A program made the position numbers and the translations under genes. From the NCBI GenBank assembly GCA_905331475.1, contig CAJNYU010002054.1:372001-436000 (forward strand): a DNA stretch of 64,000 bases, in the 5' to 3' direction. Numbering within the stretch: the first letter of the stretch is position 1; each line of letters starts with the position of its first letter. Below, piece after piece: positions 24,891 through 39,233 of the stretch. Source of the DNA: Rotaria socialis. Taxonomy: Eukaryota; Rotifera; Eurotatoria; Philodinida; Philodinidae. The notes beneath the pieces are model-generated. The model was not told the origin of the DNA, made no database searches, and worked only from the letters and a program-made list of their open reading frames with translations.

Positions 24891-25966
24891 TTATTTCATT
24901 TTGTATCGATAAACTCCACGATGGGCACTCTTACTTCGCCCACGAATTGAACTTGTAGGCATATTTATAACGCGATATGTACTTTTCTTTTCATCTATAT
25001 CTTTATGTCCATTTTCTTCGTTCAAATCTACCACGATACTATATTTTCGTTCAGATTCAGATTTTGGTGATGTAGTCATCGGTAAATGACTATTGAATAG
25101 TTTTGATTGAAATGGAACACTATCGATTGAGTTCACTAATGGGTGAGAAGATCTTCTATCATTTTGCGATTTATACAATTCGTGAAATGTATTTGGCTGT
25201 GAGTATGTTGTTGTTAAAGATTGACGTGGTGACAGCGAAAAAGCTGGTGAAAAGTGTAATGATGGTGAAGGTTCATCTTTCATTGATGATAATATACTAG
25301 AGATTGGTTTTACATTAATTAGGCGAGAAAAACTTGGTGTAACAGTCGACTGGCGATGATTTTCAATATTTCCATTGCTTATCTGAAATAAAGTAGATTG
25401 AGTCTTTTTGTAAATATTAACAGTCAACTAACTTCATTATGATTTATATGTGACTCTGGATTAGACAGAAATTTACGTTCAAGTTGACGCAATGCTAATG
25501 ACGGATGCCGTACAAAATCAGGTTTTGTCGGTAGTCGAGGAATTTCGATTGTTCTTGGCACATCACGACGATGTTTATTATAAATATATTGTGCTCGGTC
25601 ATTTGCTGCTCGTTGAAATTCTAAACTATTACAATCACCTCGTTGTTTTTTTCGATAGCAATCTATTTCAAAGAAAAATAATTATTTTCTATGAAATTCT
25701 TTTTCTTTGTTAACGAACTTGCACAATAGATATCATCGCCTTCTTCATTAAGTGATGATTCAGTTAGAGCTCGTTTACAAATTCGACAACGAAAACATCG
25801 ATTATGATAGATCTAAATGAATTGACATCGAGTTCATTTTCTACTTCTTTAAGTTAACGTGACTTACATGATTCGTTGTCTTTTTCTTTTCGACCATATA
25901 CACAAGTCCATCACAAGTGTAACATCTTGCAGTTGCAGAAATTGAGTCTTCAATTAAATTTCCCAT
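24891..25966 (-). CDS. Single-LIM-domain protein
   Basis: Predicted 304-residue protein in four exons: 25966-25868, 25812-25719, 25662-25433 and 25382-24891. The N-terminal third forms one LIM zinc-finger domain: CYTC at about residues 15-18, then HNRC, FRC, RIC and, after the last splice, YCANCY. This gives the C-x2-C...H-x2-C-x2-C-x2-C...C-x2-C ligand order. I chose the donor after GCAA at 25719 because it restores the final C-x2-C pair. The remainder is basic and serine/proline-rich (RLPTKPDFVRHPSLALRQLERKF, then PSPSLHFSPAFSLSPRQS) and ends RGRSKSAHRGVYRYKMK. LIM domains mediate protein contacts, often at the cytoskeleton or in transcription complexes; which applies here is unknown. No SH3, PDZ or homeodomain is present. 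Confidence 0.8.
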
Positions 25967-27035
25967 AGATGATTCTAATTTATATTTGAATAAAAATAAT
26001 TTTTAAACTAGGATATATTTATGTGAGATACAGAAAAATTTATAAGTCTACTGTGTATTTAGTAGTTATAGAGAAATAAACAATAATGAACAGAACATTT
26101 TAAATCTTTATTTTATGATGAAGGCTGAATAAACTGAAACATGTTTATATAAAGACACAAAGAAAACATAGAAGGGACCAGATTGAATATCACATACATT
26201 GACCCTCTAGATGCCTATCAATTTTTCATGAGTAACAGATTTTTTTCTCTCATTTGAGTAGTATTATACTCAACTATGTGGCCATGGATTATTCATTGAC
26301 ATAACACTTCCATTCGTTGTTGGTGGACTAGCCATTGATAGAGATGCCTTGTATAAATAGCAAGATTAAAATAGAACGGAAAACGTAGTATTTTTTCGTG
26401 TGTCAGAATATACACGATTTTTATATGTGTCCAATTACCTATATCACCTTTAAATACGATGAATATGAAGCAAAAACAAAATTATCATTCTTTTTTTTGT
26501 TTTTGTGTAGTATTGAATTCGAAAAAAATAATACTCTAATACACATTGATGCGTCATAATATATAGTATGTACAGCGCCTACCATTTTTCTCCATATCTG
26601 AATATGCATACATATGTATATATTAGCTTTTGTTTTTTTTAATTGAGTCTAATCAATCACGTTGATCGAACGTGGAATACGAGACAAAATAAATTTATTG
26701 ATGCTTCGTGTGATAGCAACAAAAAATAAGTATGATTTATACGCAATTTCATAGTGTTACTCATAGAAAATGGTCATCATACAAAATTTCTAGTAAGGCC
26801 CAGTTTTAATGATAAGAATGACCTTCGTTTTATAAGAAATTAATTAATTATCATTTTAATATAACTAACATGGAACGTGAAAACATTAAGAAAACTATTA
26901 ACATATCTAACTTTGACTTTTACGTTTGTGAAAATGTTGACGTATGAGAAAAGAAAATTTTGTTTTTCTAGTTTGGACAATATATATTATAAGTTATTAA
27001 TTTTAGATAAAAAATTATTGATAAATTAGTACGAA
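25967..27035. other. Divergent intergenic region, no gene seen
   Basis: About 1.07 kb between the LIM gene and cathepsin B, which point away from each other; both promoters should lie here. An acceptor-like TTAATTTTAG ends at 27006, 29 nt before the cathepsin ATG. No further feature was recognised. Confidence 0.6.
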
Positions 27036-28403
27036 ATGTTTTTTCGTTTGTTTATTATTGCTTATGTGACTTTAATCACTGTTGATAGTCGTATTCTTCG
27101 AGTGAAACGACCATTACTTTCATTGAATCTTATCGATGAAATTAATTCAGCACAAACAACATGGAAAGCAGGACCATCAAAATTTATGTCATGGTCAAAA
27201 CCGTCCATTGAACGTTTGATGGGTGTCCGTCCAGAATATTTCGAACAACATAAAGAACTTCAAGTACTTGAACATGCTGTACCAAATGATTTACCAGAAA
27301 ATTTTGATGCACGTGATCAATGGCCTAATTGTCCAACATTGAAAGAAGTACGCGATCAAGGAAGGTCCGTTATATAAAAAAAAAAATTTTAATTTCAATC
27401 ACCCCTTATTCATTTTGCAGCTGTGGCAGTTGTTGGGCTTTTGGTGCTGTTGAAGCTATGTCTGATCGTGTTTGCATTGCTTCAAATGGTGCTCAAAATG
27501 TACATATTTCAGCTGAAGATCTTGTTTGTATGTAATCGAAAAATGTTTATCTGACATGAATTCTTGCTTGTTGTTTTCTTTTCAATTTAGCATGCTGTAA
27601 AACATGTGGTTTTGGTTGTAATGGTGGTTTCCCACAAGGTGCTTGGTCCTATTTTAAAAAGACAGGTTTAGTAACTGGTGGTAATTATAATTCAAATGAA
27701 GGTTGTCGACCCTATTCAATTGCTGCATGTGACCATCAGTAAGTTGATTTAGTCTGTTTTTTCTTTACGATTGACCATTCTTATCTTGTTTCTAGTGTTA
27801 ATAAGACTTTACCACCTGTAAGTCTTAAATAATCTTGTTTTTGTTTGATAATCTTTTTGTTGTTTTCATATAAAATAGTGTCAAGGTGAAGAAAAAACAC
27901 CAAGTTGTGCTAAAAAATGCGTAGATGATTATTCAGTTGCATACACTGATGACAAGCACTATGGTGATAGTGTTTATTCGATTCGATCAGATGAAACACA
28001 AATTAAAACTGAACTCTATAAGAATGGACCAGTAGAAGCTGCTTTTACTGTCTACGCAGATTTTCTTTTATATAGTTCCGGTGTTTACCAACACACATCT
28101 GGATCAAGTCTCGGTGGTCATGGTTGGTATTTTCGTATAGTAGTTCATCCTTAAATTTTAATGTTGCTCTTCTTTTAGCTATAAAAATTCTTGGTTGGGG
28201 TGTTGAAAATTCAGTGCCATATTGGCTTGTTGCTAACTGTAAGTTCATTTTATTTTTCTTCGAATTACAGTTATGATGATAAATATTTGTTTTTAGCATG
28301 GAATCAAGATTGGGGTGATAATGGCTTCTTCAAAATTCTTCGTGGTAAAGATCACTGTGGTATTGAAAGTGGTATTGTTGCTGGTGCACCAAAACTCAAT
28401 TAG
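27036..28403 (+). CDS. CTSB: Cathepsin B-like cysteine protease
   Basis: Papain-family (C1A) lysosomal or digestive protease of 338 residues in seven exons: 27036-27364, 27421-27527, 27591-27738, 27796-27817 (22 nt), 27879-28122, 28179-28238 and 28297-28403. Order: signal peptide ([18 protein letters not shown]), propeptide with [10 protein letters not shown], then the mature enzyme starting near [16 protein letters not shown]. The catalytic Cys is in [12 protein letters not shown], which is rebuilt across the first intron; the His is in [11 protein letters not shown] and the Asn in NSWNQDWG. The occluding loop of cathepsin B, with its His-His pair (CDHHVN), is present, so dipeptidyl carboxypeptidase activity is expected as well as endopeptidase activity. 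Cysteine spacing is that of cathepsin B. The protein ends at GAPKLN without a long C-terminal extension. Confidence 0.96.
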
Positions 28404-29548
28404 ATCAATAAACGATCTAAACTTACTTTTATATATACTGAAATACTTTCGAGACGATCTGGCCCACTAGAAGATCTGTAACTATTGCATGAATATTTAA
28501 AAGTATCATCATTATTATATTTACAAGCATATGTAATATCTTTTAAAGATCCTACGTATTTTTTTTTTCTTTGTTCAATATTTTTTCCATTATATATTAT
28601 TCAGACTGAAAAATACTGACGTGTAGTTGTGAAAATTCTGCTTGTAAAAATTTTTCTTAATGCTTTAATTGAAAGAAAATCTAAAAGATTGCACAATGGT
28701 ATTACTCATAATATTCTAAATGTACGAAGAAAAAAATCAAACGATAGAAATAGCCGTTAAGCAACAGAAAAACAGATGGCCGAAACTGAACTACATAAAT
28801 TAGCTTCAAAAAGTTTAGCACACAAAAGTCAATGAATAGAAGATTTGCATCCTTTGTCTGAGACGATTTGAAACGAATAATGTGAAATTGTAAGAATGAT
28901 AGATTTGTTTTATCGATTGAATCGCATAAAAAAATATTTATAAGTTAGTCTTTATTCATTACTCTGCTTCAACCTTGTAATATATTTGCCTATCGAATAC
29001 TTTCATTCGCTGTGTTCTCAATCAAGACTGTGTAAGACGCTTATGCCCGTCTCTATACAAGAGAAATATTTCTCTGGTAGAATTTTTAATTAAAATAATC
29101 TATTTTTTTTCCATATGAATTAGTGTGATAAGATAGGTTTTTGTCAATTTGATTTACATTATTTATAACAAATCCCTTGTCATTGCGTGATAAAACAAAT
29201 GATTTAAACATAGAATTATTAAATAATTTATTTAAGTAATCAAATTATTTGTAGAAAAGTTTCTATTGACTATGAATAGACAATGTTCGTATCAGATAAT
29301 CGATTATAGTTTTTTTGTGCAAAAACAAACAAAAAATTATTTATTCTGATAAGACACGCAACGGAAGATTTCTTTCTTTGCCTTTTCTTGTGCACATTAA
29401 TATGCATTCGATACAAAAAAAGAAAAAGAAAAAAACGTAAATCACGAAACAAAGGTTCAAGTAACGAGATTACAGGTATAAGTGAGACAAAAATATAGAA
29501 AAGAAAGACATAGAAAAATAGAAATATGGCTGTTATGATAAATTAGGT
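28404..29548. other. Intergenic between convergent genes, no gene seen
   Basis: About 1.15 kb, very AT-rich, between the 3' ends of cathepsin B and the Ig/FN3 receptor gene. Only untranslated-region-like sequence is apparent. Confidence 0.6.
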
Positions 29549-32500
29549 TCATGATATTGATATTGGCTCATTTTTCTTTGTTGTTACTGGTTGTTCGTTT
29601 ATTGATGATGATAATATTTTATTATCTGATATCGAATGATTTTTATCGCTGGTTGCTATAGATAATGGTGTTAAATATTTCCAGTGATTATAAGGAGATT
29701 CAATAGTTGAACTGATACCACTCGATGAATGTGACGATGAGTTTGTACTTGATGGGGCTGAATGTTTAAAATTTTCACTATTATCATTGATTTGTTGATG
29801 AGGTATTGAAGTGATTAATGGACGTGTTGAATCATTAGATGAATGTGTACAATAATGTCCAGCAGTGCAATTACCACCAGCCGATGACGATGAAAAACTT
29901 CGATCACATAAATCATTTTGTTGATCGTCTATAAAAGATTTCGGAAAATAATGATTTAAATGATACAAGAATAAATAGCTACATACTTTCAGCAACAGTA
30001 GGTGTCGTTATACGTTTTGATTTTTGATGGCGTTGGCATGTTGCATGATGATGATGTAGATGATGAAATTGTATTCCATTTGCTTGTGATGATATAATAA
30101 CACCATGACCGTTTTGATTTTTACCACTATCTTTACGATTTAAAGAAGTTTTTAAAGGAAATGTATCCGATGGATAATTTATCATATGATGATGTATCGG
30201 ACATGTTGAAACATTTGAACGTTCACTTGCATAACCAAACATAGCTAAAGAAGAACAGTTACGCATATATACATGTGTTACAGTAGAACATTTCTGAGAT
30301 CTAATTTAGAACTATATGAAAACTAGTTCCCATGACTTCGTTGTAATAGGAATAAACTCAAGAATAACGGGTTTTCTGTTTCATAACATACTTGGTTGAT
30401 TATGTGAACATGTGTGTTCTTCATATTGGCCGTGTGAATTAAAGGGTGTTAATGTATGATAAAAGTTTTCTTGTGTATCATTTATATTTTCATTATCTAA
30501 ACGGCTCATTGGATTTGTATTTAATCGAATAGTTCCATTATCAGTTGATGTTATTGCTGTTGAACTATGCGGTAATGCATTTTGTCCATTCCATAGTATA
30601 GCCTGCTTTGAATTTGTTGGATAAGCAAATGGTATTAATTTCCCGTCAACAGCTACAACACCATGTTGTAAACAAGGCGTTGTTGCATAATCAGGATTTA
30701 AACTTTTATGCAGTCCATCACAATAATATTCTGAACCATTTACAGATTTAACATGTGCTAAAATATTTACAATGACATCAATTATTCGAAAGTTTGTTTT
30801 GACTTTTTCGTATCGATAGCAAAAACAAATTATGAATATGTCTGTTTCGATGACTACTATTCTTTTACGACTACATCAAAACGAAGTGCTAGAGCTCCTG
30901 AAACTATTTGCAATGTAAATCAAACATACCAATATATTTTCGTCGTTGTAATATTCGTAATATACACATAACAATAAGTATAATACTTAAAATTAATAAA
31001 ATTCCAGCTATAATGCCGATAGTTAAATAAAGAATATCTGAACTTTTATGTCCTGATGTTGAAGGTAATTGTGGTGTCGCTAAATCATGTAGAATACGCG
31101 TTGGATTTTGTATTTTACTAATATTTTCAAGAATATCATCAAGATTTCTGAAGGAAGTTTTCTGTTGAATATGTGAACGTCGTTGAGTTGAAACTAAGCA
31201 AAAAGAAAACAATCATTCAAATGAAATTTCAAAACGCAAATTTGATCTAATTTACATGCTGGTATTGCCATTTCAATGGCATTACTCATTGAACTTAAAC
31301 CACGATTTGAATAAGCAGCCATGCGTATTTCATATTTGTCATTTAATTCAATTGATGATATTGTGTATGTGTCAATTGTTGGAAAAACTAGACTTGGTAC
31401 TGTTATTGTCGTATAATTATCATCTGAACTCATGGAACGATAATAAATGATAAAACCATCAACAGTATCACTATTTGACTCATTTATTTTCCATTTTAAA
31501 CCTATTTTTCCATCTGCTGTTATCCAACCATCGACTATTTGTGGTGAAGGTAATTGATTTTGATTTTGATTTAAAAGCTTCAAAGTGAAACGTTTCGATA
31601 GACTCGACATTATTTGTTTACCATTTAAATCGAACGCAATAAGACGAAATCTATATGTTTGATCACTTTCAAGATTTGAAATAATACCATGTGCGATGGA
31701 ATTATTATAGATTTGCTTGTCAGTTATCCATGTCATCTTTGCAGAATTTAAACGATATTGAATTTGTGTATGCATACCAATTAATTCATTATGTTTCCAA
31801 AATAATTCAATAGCATTGTTATCTAATTGATTTATATCAATAATCTCAAGTTTTAATTCTAAAATGAAAACACAAATGAAGAAGTGCTTAAAAAGTTCAT
31901 GAGATTGAGTTTAAATTACCTCCATGAGTTGATAATGAGAGTGCATGGGTTTTGTCTAGAATAAAAATCAAATTTTTCTTTTAATAATCCTGTTTATTTA
32001 TACAATTAACTAATTCTAATAAACACAAAAACGAAAACTGACAAAACTAACCAGGAACATTTAAACCCAAACCTTGTATGTGAACATAGCATTTCGCTGT
32101 ACTTGTACCAAAACCAATTTTAGATGCAACACATTCATACAATCCACTATCAGATTTTTGTGCTGACACGATACGTAAACCGCCGGACGGAAGCATTTCA
32201 TAACGGCGCATTAGATTTAAATTAATCATTTCATTATTATGTAACCATTGAACAGTTGAACTTGTTTGTGTTAAACAATGCAATTGAATTGTTTCGCCTT
32301 CATAAACTGTTATATTATTTGGTCCAATTACAATTAGAGATTTTTTATTAGGAATATCTGGCTCGATATTTTCTAAGAAATGAAAAGCAAAATTAAAAAA
32401 ATGAAATAAAACTTTTAGTTTTGTCTTGGTACCTTCTGATTTTATATGATTTGGAAATATAAGAACAGTACTGGCTTGAGTAATACCATATGGATTACGA

Positions 32501-35500
32501 CCAATACATTGATATATACCTTCTTTAGGTTGATTAAGAGATAAAATACCGCCTAAACAAAAATGAATTCATTTCTAACAGCTTATAAAAACACTTTTTT
32601 GATATTTCTCGAGGCGAGAGTAAATTTTTTATTTGATTCCAACCGGGAGAACTTCTTTTTTTCTTTCATCAAGGTCAAAAACATTATATATCCATTTGAA
32701 ATGTTACTTTTTTTTCATAGCTATAACATTGCTATTGTCAAGCAAACTGTCAAAAATGATGTATTATACATAAAAATGGTCTCAATAGAATTAGAACTTG
32801 GCTTATGTGAACTTTTGATTCTATGTTGGATAATAATGAATTTCCGTTAGATGAAACTTCTTTATATACCTGTAACAGGTGATCCATTAATTGTGATTTC
32901 TTCTCCATTATATAGCCAGCTAATAACGGGTTCAGGTCGACCGCGAAATGTACATTTAACTGATACACTTTCTCCTCGATTGATTCGAATAACGGAATCA
33001 GGACGTTGAACAAGTTTTGGTGGTTCTAAAAAATAGAATAAAATTTGATCATCGTTTTTAGTTATTGAAAAACTTTAGCTTTACCTAAAACTTCCAATAG
33101 AGCTGTATAGGCAATATCCGATTGACCGTTGGAACTTGATGCTCGACATATATATGTTCCACGATCATCCAAATGTATATCATATAAATATAATGTACCA
33201 TGTAAAACTTCAGTTCGTTTTTCCGGTAAAATATCACCATATTTTTCCCATTCAACAATTGGCTTAGGCCAACCAGCAATAACACATTCAATAGAAAAAT
33301 TATGTCCAACAAGAACTCTATAGATTATTTTAATAATAATATCATTTTTTTTTGTTCTTAATACAAATAAAATATTTTACCTTGAAGCAACAGGTGGTTT
33401 ATATACAGTTGTTAATGGTAAGCGATCTTGATTATTTGTGGGCTTGTTGAATATTTGTAAAGTAGTTGTTTGACTATTATCTACAATCTGTCCAGTCAAA
33501 GGATTCTTAGCTGAACATTGATATTTTCCTGCATCGGATTGTTTTATATCGATAATATGTAAATTGCCACTTGGTAAAATTTTATATCGATCTAAGGAAA
33601 AATAAGAATTTTAAATTTTCGAAATAATAAATCTCAAATTAGATCGTACTGGATTTTGATTCAATATCTAAAGAATTATTATTCAAAGTAAAAATTGGTA
33701 TTGGCCGTGGATTACCATTTGGTAATTCACATGATATGACAGCAATATTATCTTCAGTTAAATTAAGTATATTATTTTCATTGAATAATGTTTTAAAAGG
33801 ATCCAAGGCTAAAAAAGAAGAAGAATAAATAATTAAAGATATCACTTAATTGAATCAATTAATTCTTTCAAAAAAAGAAAATTAACAAACATCACATTCG
33901 AAATGAACAGATGGATGATTCAGCGAGAAATCTATATGCATGCATTTTCCACATGTTAACGTTTTCGTTGTCATTTAACATAAATTCAATTGACTAAATT
34001 TGGAGTCATCTCTTTTTTCTATCAAGCTGAGAGCAAAGAGAAAATGGACACTTGACCCTCACATTGTCTTGACAAAAAGAAAAACATCTGTATGTTCACA
34101 ATTAACTAGTTCATCTTCGAATGAGTACACCAATGATGATGTTCATCAATGTTGCATTTCACATCTTGATTAGCTATTGAACAAATAGAATAAGGCGTGT
34201 GCATCTTTCCATTACTGTGGTCTCCTGTAGTCAAATTTATGACGCCCCATCCATATACAAGCTCGGATGTTTGTGAGTGAGAGGCGCCGGTCATCATCAA
34301 CAATATACAGACCTCAATTTCCGAGAAAAAGATAGGAGATGCATAAAAAAAAGAAACCTTTCCTTCTTGTGCTAAGTGAATTACGGATAAAATAATATCC
34401 GGCTTAATATGTGCATGACCGATGATTGTAACTATGTCGGAAAGAAGAAATCTCTTCTGCTATTTGACGAAACATGAACAAGAGTTGATCATTATTCATT
34501 CAGATATTTTACATTGTTCATTAAATAATAAACGATACAAACAATGCAACGACATTCATCATTTTTATGTCGTAACAATTCTGTCTGAAAGAATGATGAT
34601 TGTGCAGATTTTTCAATCAATACAATCGAGCAACTTATGTTGCCGACATATTAGAAAATTAGCTTGATGATATTAGTAATGAACAGACGCCGAACGATTT
34701 ATATTTAACGATAAATCTTGTTTTTCATAATTATAGAGACTGATCGCCTATTCAGTTGTCTGCATAGTCTTCTTCTATTCCTCCGCCTCTTCCTTTTAAC
34801 CAAAAAGCGAATATCTATGTACATACGGTGAGAAGACATACATACATATATATATATATATATTGATGTGTATATACATATAAAATTAATGATCATCATT
34901 GAAGATAGAATCCAACCTCCCCCGACTGGTCACTTATCTTTTCTCTGTGCCGTTCCATCATTTTGATCGAGATAGCCTACGGTTGATCTTGACCTTTTTC
35001 GTCGTCTTTCTTTTTTCTCTTCTTTTTTTGTGCAATGATTCTATCAAGACAAAACAATGATGACAGAGTTGTACTGCTCATGGGAAATCCTCTTTCTTCT
35101 TCTGGTCATAGTCATCCCTCAAGCTAAATATATCTCTATATGTATATAAGGGTGACATTTTACTAGATTGTTGATACATAACCTATCTGTTTAACATATA
35201 TTATTCGCAAGCAAAGATAGAGACGACCAAGACGATGCGATGAGTATGATCTATTGTGTATGCAATACAAATCAAGAATGAACATCCGATTGTATGAACA
35301 ATAAGTTGCGTAAGATAAAGCAATAAAATTCATCGAACAACTAGCTATGTTCTAATTGCAAGACGGAAGAAAAAGAGAAGAAAGACATGTGCATGTATTC
35401 TCAACACTAGACTTATTTGCACATTTTATGCATCATATTGAGATTTCTTATTCATTTATTCACTCCTCATTCTAACAGACTAAGAGTGCATTTAGACAGA

Positions 35501-36830
35501 AATCTTCATGTTCTTGATTATCTTGGCAATTTCAGTGAGAGCAGCAAACAAGAACATCTCTCAAGGCAAAAGGACAACAAAGGAAAAGAAGATTTTTTTC
35601 TTTCTTTTTTCTATTTGTTAAACAATCTTCTAGGCGCATGCATATACTATGTATGTCTAAAGCTTGAAAAAAGTAAATAGAGAATTGTTCGATCGAATTC
35701 AATCGCTTACGATTATATACTTGACAGCATCAAAGCATACAACATACACTCGGGCTATTTGATATTAATAATCAAACTATAAGTTTGCCATTCCTACTGG
35801 ACAGGTCATTGACCGTCGTCGTCGTCTCCTTTGTTTCATCGTTTTCAGTATATGTATAGAGAGAGAGACAGAGACACTCGGACAACAATATATGCATATA
35901 AAGACGGAGGCAACTAAATTATATTAACTACAGGAGTAGCCTATATTACTGTCGTTTTAACCGGAGGAACTATAGACGTTTTTGTTTAGTGTTTTTTTTT
36001 TTCTTGACAAATAGGAGTCATAAAAAGGTGCTGCTGGCTAGTAATTTAATCGCTGATCATTATTTTCTATGAAGACCAAATGAAATCATAATTAGAGAAA
36101 CGTTTCATCTATTGCTTATGGAGATTTAATGAACCATTAAAAATTATATCAAAAAACGATAAGAAAAGAGTAGTAGTCTACTCATTTGGGTACCATTTGT
36201 CTCGAATACAACTAAGACGAGTTGATTTAAACAATTAAGAAAGGCGGCAGGAGAAACAAGAAAAAGACATCACCTTCGTATCTTTTAATGAGCTATAGTG
36301 ACAGGTCTCATTTGAACATATGTGTCTGTACATACACATGTACACATCTTGACATTGATGCGACAAGTTGTCAAGTTAGTTTGATTCATATTAAGAAAGA
36401 AAGTAAACATAAAAATCTTACTTGGTAAACTTAACATTGCCGGTTCACTTTCAAGTAGACCATAACGAGTCGATACAACACAGGCATAAGCGCCCGGTTG
36501 TGTATAAGCAGTATCACCGAATTGAAATATTCGTAATTCATTATCATGCATTTCAATTATCGATGGATTCAATTCAATACGTTGTCCGACATGAGTCCAA
36601 TAAGCAACCGATATGAATGGTGTATCACTACTCTCACATAATAGTCGTGCTTCAGATGATGATGGTATTACAGCTGATTGAGGATGTACACGAACTTGTG
36701 GTAAAGCATCTTGATTTGCACGAAGAAAGAAAAAGACAAAGATTATATTTCATTGAAATGAAAGACAATTATTTTACTTACTAATTGTATTCGAATAAAA
36801 TATCAATGCGATAATATAGATGAATTTCAT
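29549..36830 (-). CDS. Ig/FN3 transmembrane receptor, CDO/BOC/Ihog type
   Basis: Single-pass cell-surface receptor of about 1147 residues. Fourteen exons keep frame: 36830-36782, 36709-36422, 33808-33650, 33591-33381, 33317-33085, 33025-32870, 32552-32433, 32372-32052, 31955-31920, 31858-31256, 31193-30930, 30757-30392, 30244-29987 and 29928-29549. Order: signal peptide (MKFIYIIALIFY), five Ig domains (for example GDILPEKR...RGTYICRASS; SDSGLYECVASK), two fibronectin III domains in exon 10 (DGFIIYYRSM in the second), and a TM helix in exon 11 (IGIIAGILLILSIILIVMC). A long low-complexity cytoplasmic tail follows, with a His-rich patch (HHLHHHH). CDON has 5 Ig + 3 FN3, BOC 4 + 3 and fly Ihog 4 + 2. 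This layout and the YYR-type FN3 suggest a Hedgehog co-receptor of that group, but Robo-like or another Ig/FN3 receptor cannot be excluded. Confidence 0.75.
33809..36421 (-). other. Large intron 2 of the Ig/FN3 receptor gene
   Basis: 2.6-kb intron, far longer than the others in this gene (mostly under 450 bp), so it may contain regulatory elements. It contains (AT)n tracts and a minus-strand 65-codon frame at 34106-34303 that is less AT-rich than its surroundings. No known domain was recognised. Confidence 0.6.
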
Positions 36831-37514
36831 TGTGCATATTATATTATAAAGAAATAAAACAAAAACAAAGACATCTACAATTAACGAAACCATATGATAT
36901 AACGTTTAGAGTAACAAAATACGAATAAAAATAGGAAGAAATCTTCATTAGCACACATGGATGCATCAATTGTTCATACAAATGAGCATCCAAACAGCCA
37001 GAACAATAACAATACTAACATTACCAACCCCATCCTTAACTTTAATGAGATCAGGTTGAACGAGAACTGACCGCCTATCGTCAGCTGTTCGTTCAGTCAG
37101 TCTTTCGTTATATATATATATAAATACACACGAGGAGAAAAGACATAGACGGCGTGTAAAAGTAGATGAGGGGTGTTATTGTTGATTGTCGAGAGTATTT
37201 TGTGCGTAATTACAAGAGTAAAAGTAGTAGACGATGAAGATGATCATAATGGAAGCATCTTTAAGTAAAAAAGAAAAAAAGAATTAATACAAGCCGACAG
37301 AAGAAGAAAGGTGGCTACTCTCGACATTGTTCAAACATGAAGCGCGAAAGGCGAAGACAGAGAGAGAAAGAGAGAGAAAGAATTCAATAAGTCATCATCA
37401 TTTCTCTTTCCAATGCATTTGTTCATTCATATTTTTTTCTCGTTTCTCTTCAAAGACTGTTCGTCTGTCAGCGAGCTGCTTCCCTTGCTTTCTTTTTCTC
37501 CTATTCTCTCCTAT

Positions 37515-37517
<3 letters not shown>

Positions 37518-37545
<28 letters not shown>
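37518..37545. repeat. (CT)n microsatellite
   Basis: Uninterrupted CT dinucleotide tract of 28 bp within a pyrimidine-rich stretch upstream of the receptor gene. Confidence 0.95.
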
Positions 37546-37549
<4 letters not shown>

Positions 37550-39233
37550 CTCTCGTACAATTTGTTTTAGCATTTCCGCCTATATTCTCTTGGTCGTCTC
37601 ATTCAATACGAGAACATGCAAAGGTGAACAAAAATAGTAACTCCACCCCTATCGTCACAACAGTAGCACATCACCATTGTTAGCTAGAATACGACATCAG
37701 ATATATGCAAAACGGAGAAAAAAGACGAGAACAACACAAGAAAAACGTCAACAGGGAATTACGTGTCAATGTCTCGGCTGAATATGCCTTATGAATAAAT
37801 AAGCAAAAAAAAGAAGGAAAAAAAAGATGAAGAAGAAGAACGTTTCAATGATCAATAAACTTAGAGAAACTAAAAAGACATGTTTCACACTTTTTCTTTA
37901 TTCTTTTATTATTATTTTTCGCTACATGTCGAAATACAAAGCACAAATAAACTCTTCTACTTTTGAGTAGATACATGAAAGTCGTCATAGTAAACACCTC
38001 ATATGAATGAACTTTCAAGGCAAATAAATCATCTTTACCGACGCCGATCCTCATCTCTTTGTACACACATCCATATCAAATAGAAAATACAGAAACACAA
38101 AAAGAAAAACCCGAGACAACCGATGCGATCACTTCTTGTGCTTCAAATAAAATGTATTTTTAGATGTATGAATATATGCTAAGATTACTATCAATCTTCA
38201 ATCAACATGCAATTGAACAGTTCATATAGCTATATATCCGAAAAAAAGAAGAATCAGATGTGCTATATAGTCAATCAATAAAAGAAATATGTTAGCGGTC
38301 TCATATATATATATATATATAGAGAAAAAAAGATGAAAACAGTTCAAACATTTTACCGACAAGCGTTCACATTTTCTTCTTGGGATAAACTATTAATCGG
38401 ACAAAGAAATCTGTCGCCACTAGTTCCATTAACTACAAAAAAAAGCCAACCAGTTCAGTTTTTTCCTACTGAATTATTCTTGGGAGAAAAAGAATAGATA
38501 GATGATTTATATCAAATTTGATAAAGCTTTTTCTCGTAGCTCGAACACATGTATATCCCATTCGTTAAAGATAATGGTGGGTGACCTTCATGTTATCAAT
38601 AATAGAATCGTCTACTTTTCCTATTCTTCGACAATACTCTTTCGTTATTTATATACATTTATATATATATATATATAAGTATGTATATTGGTGTGAACAT
38701 TATATACATCAACATAACCTCAATCGATAGATGGAAGAGTCTAATCAACAGTATCGATGAGTATGTCGTAGTAGTACTTTGTTTATAGCTAAAAGATAGA
38801 TAGAATGATAGATACTCACTCGTTTCGCTTAGTGAAATAGAAGTTTAGATTGAGATTTTTATCGTTAGAGATACAACATATGTTTTATTTCTACTTCCAA
38901 TACGAGGTTGATTATTATAATGATGACGATGATGCGTAATCATCAACAAATTGAACGAACGAATGATCGAAACGCTAGACGTATATATATATATATTCGA
39001 TGCACTGCTTTTATTACTATTACTTCTACTACTATTATTTGTGTCGCAATCACAACCTACTCGTTGTTGTTGACCACCGCCTTCAATCAACGTGAACAGA
39101 AGGTAGCCATTAGACGATAAAGAGAAGGGAAGAGAGAGAGCTGCATTCTCTTCAATTGAGTGGACACGTCGATGGTTTTATTGAAATCGACAAGCAGCCA
39201 CCGGTATACTGAATAAAAGAAGGGAAAGAAGAA

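Noticed and set aside
37327..37683. 118-codon plus-strand frame upstream of the receptor gene
   Set aside because: It runs through the (CT)n tract and GA-rich sequence; its Ser/Leu and Arg/Glu repeats are artefacts of the microsatellite.
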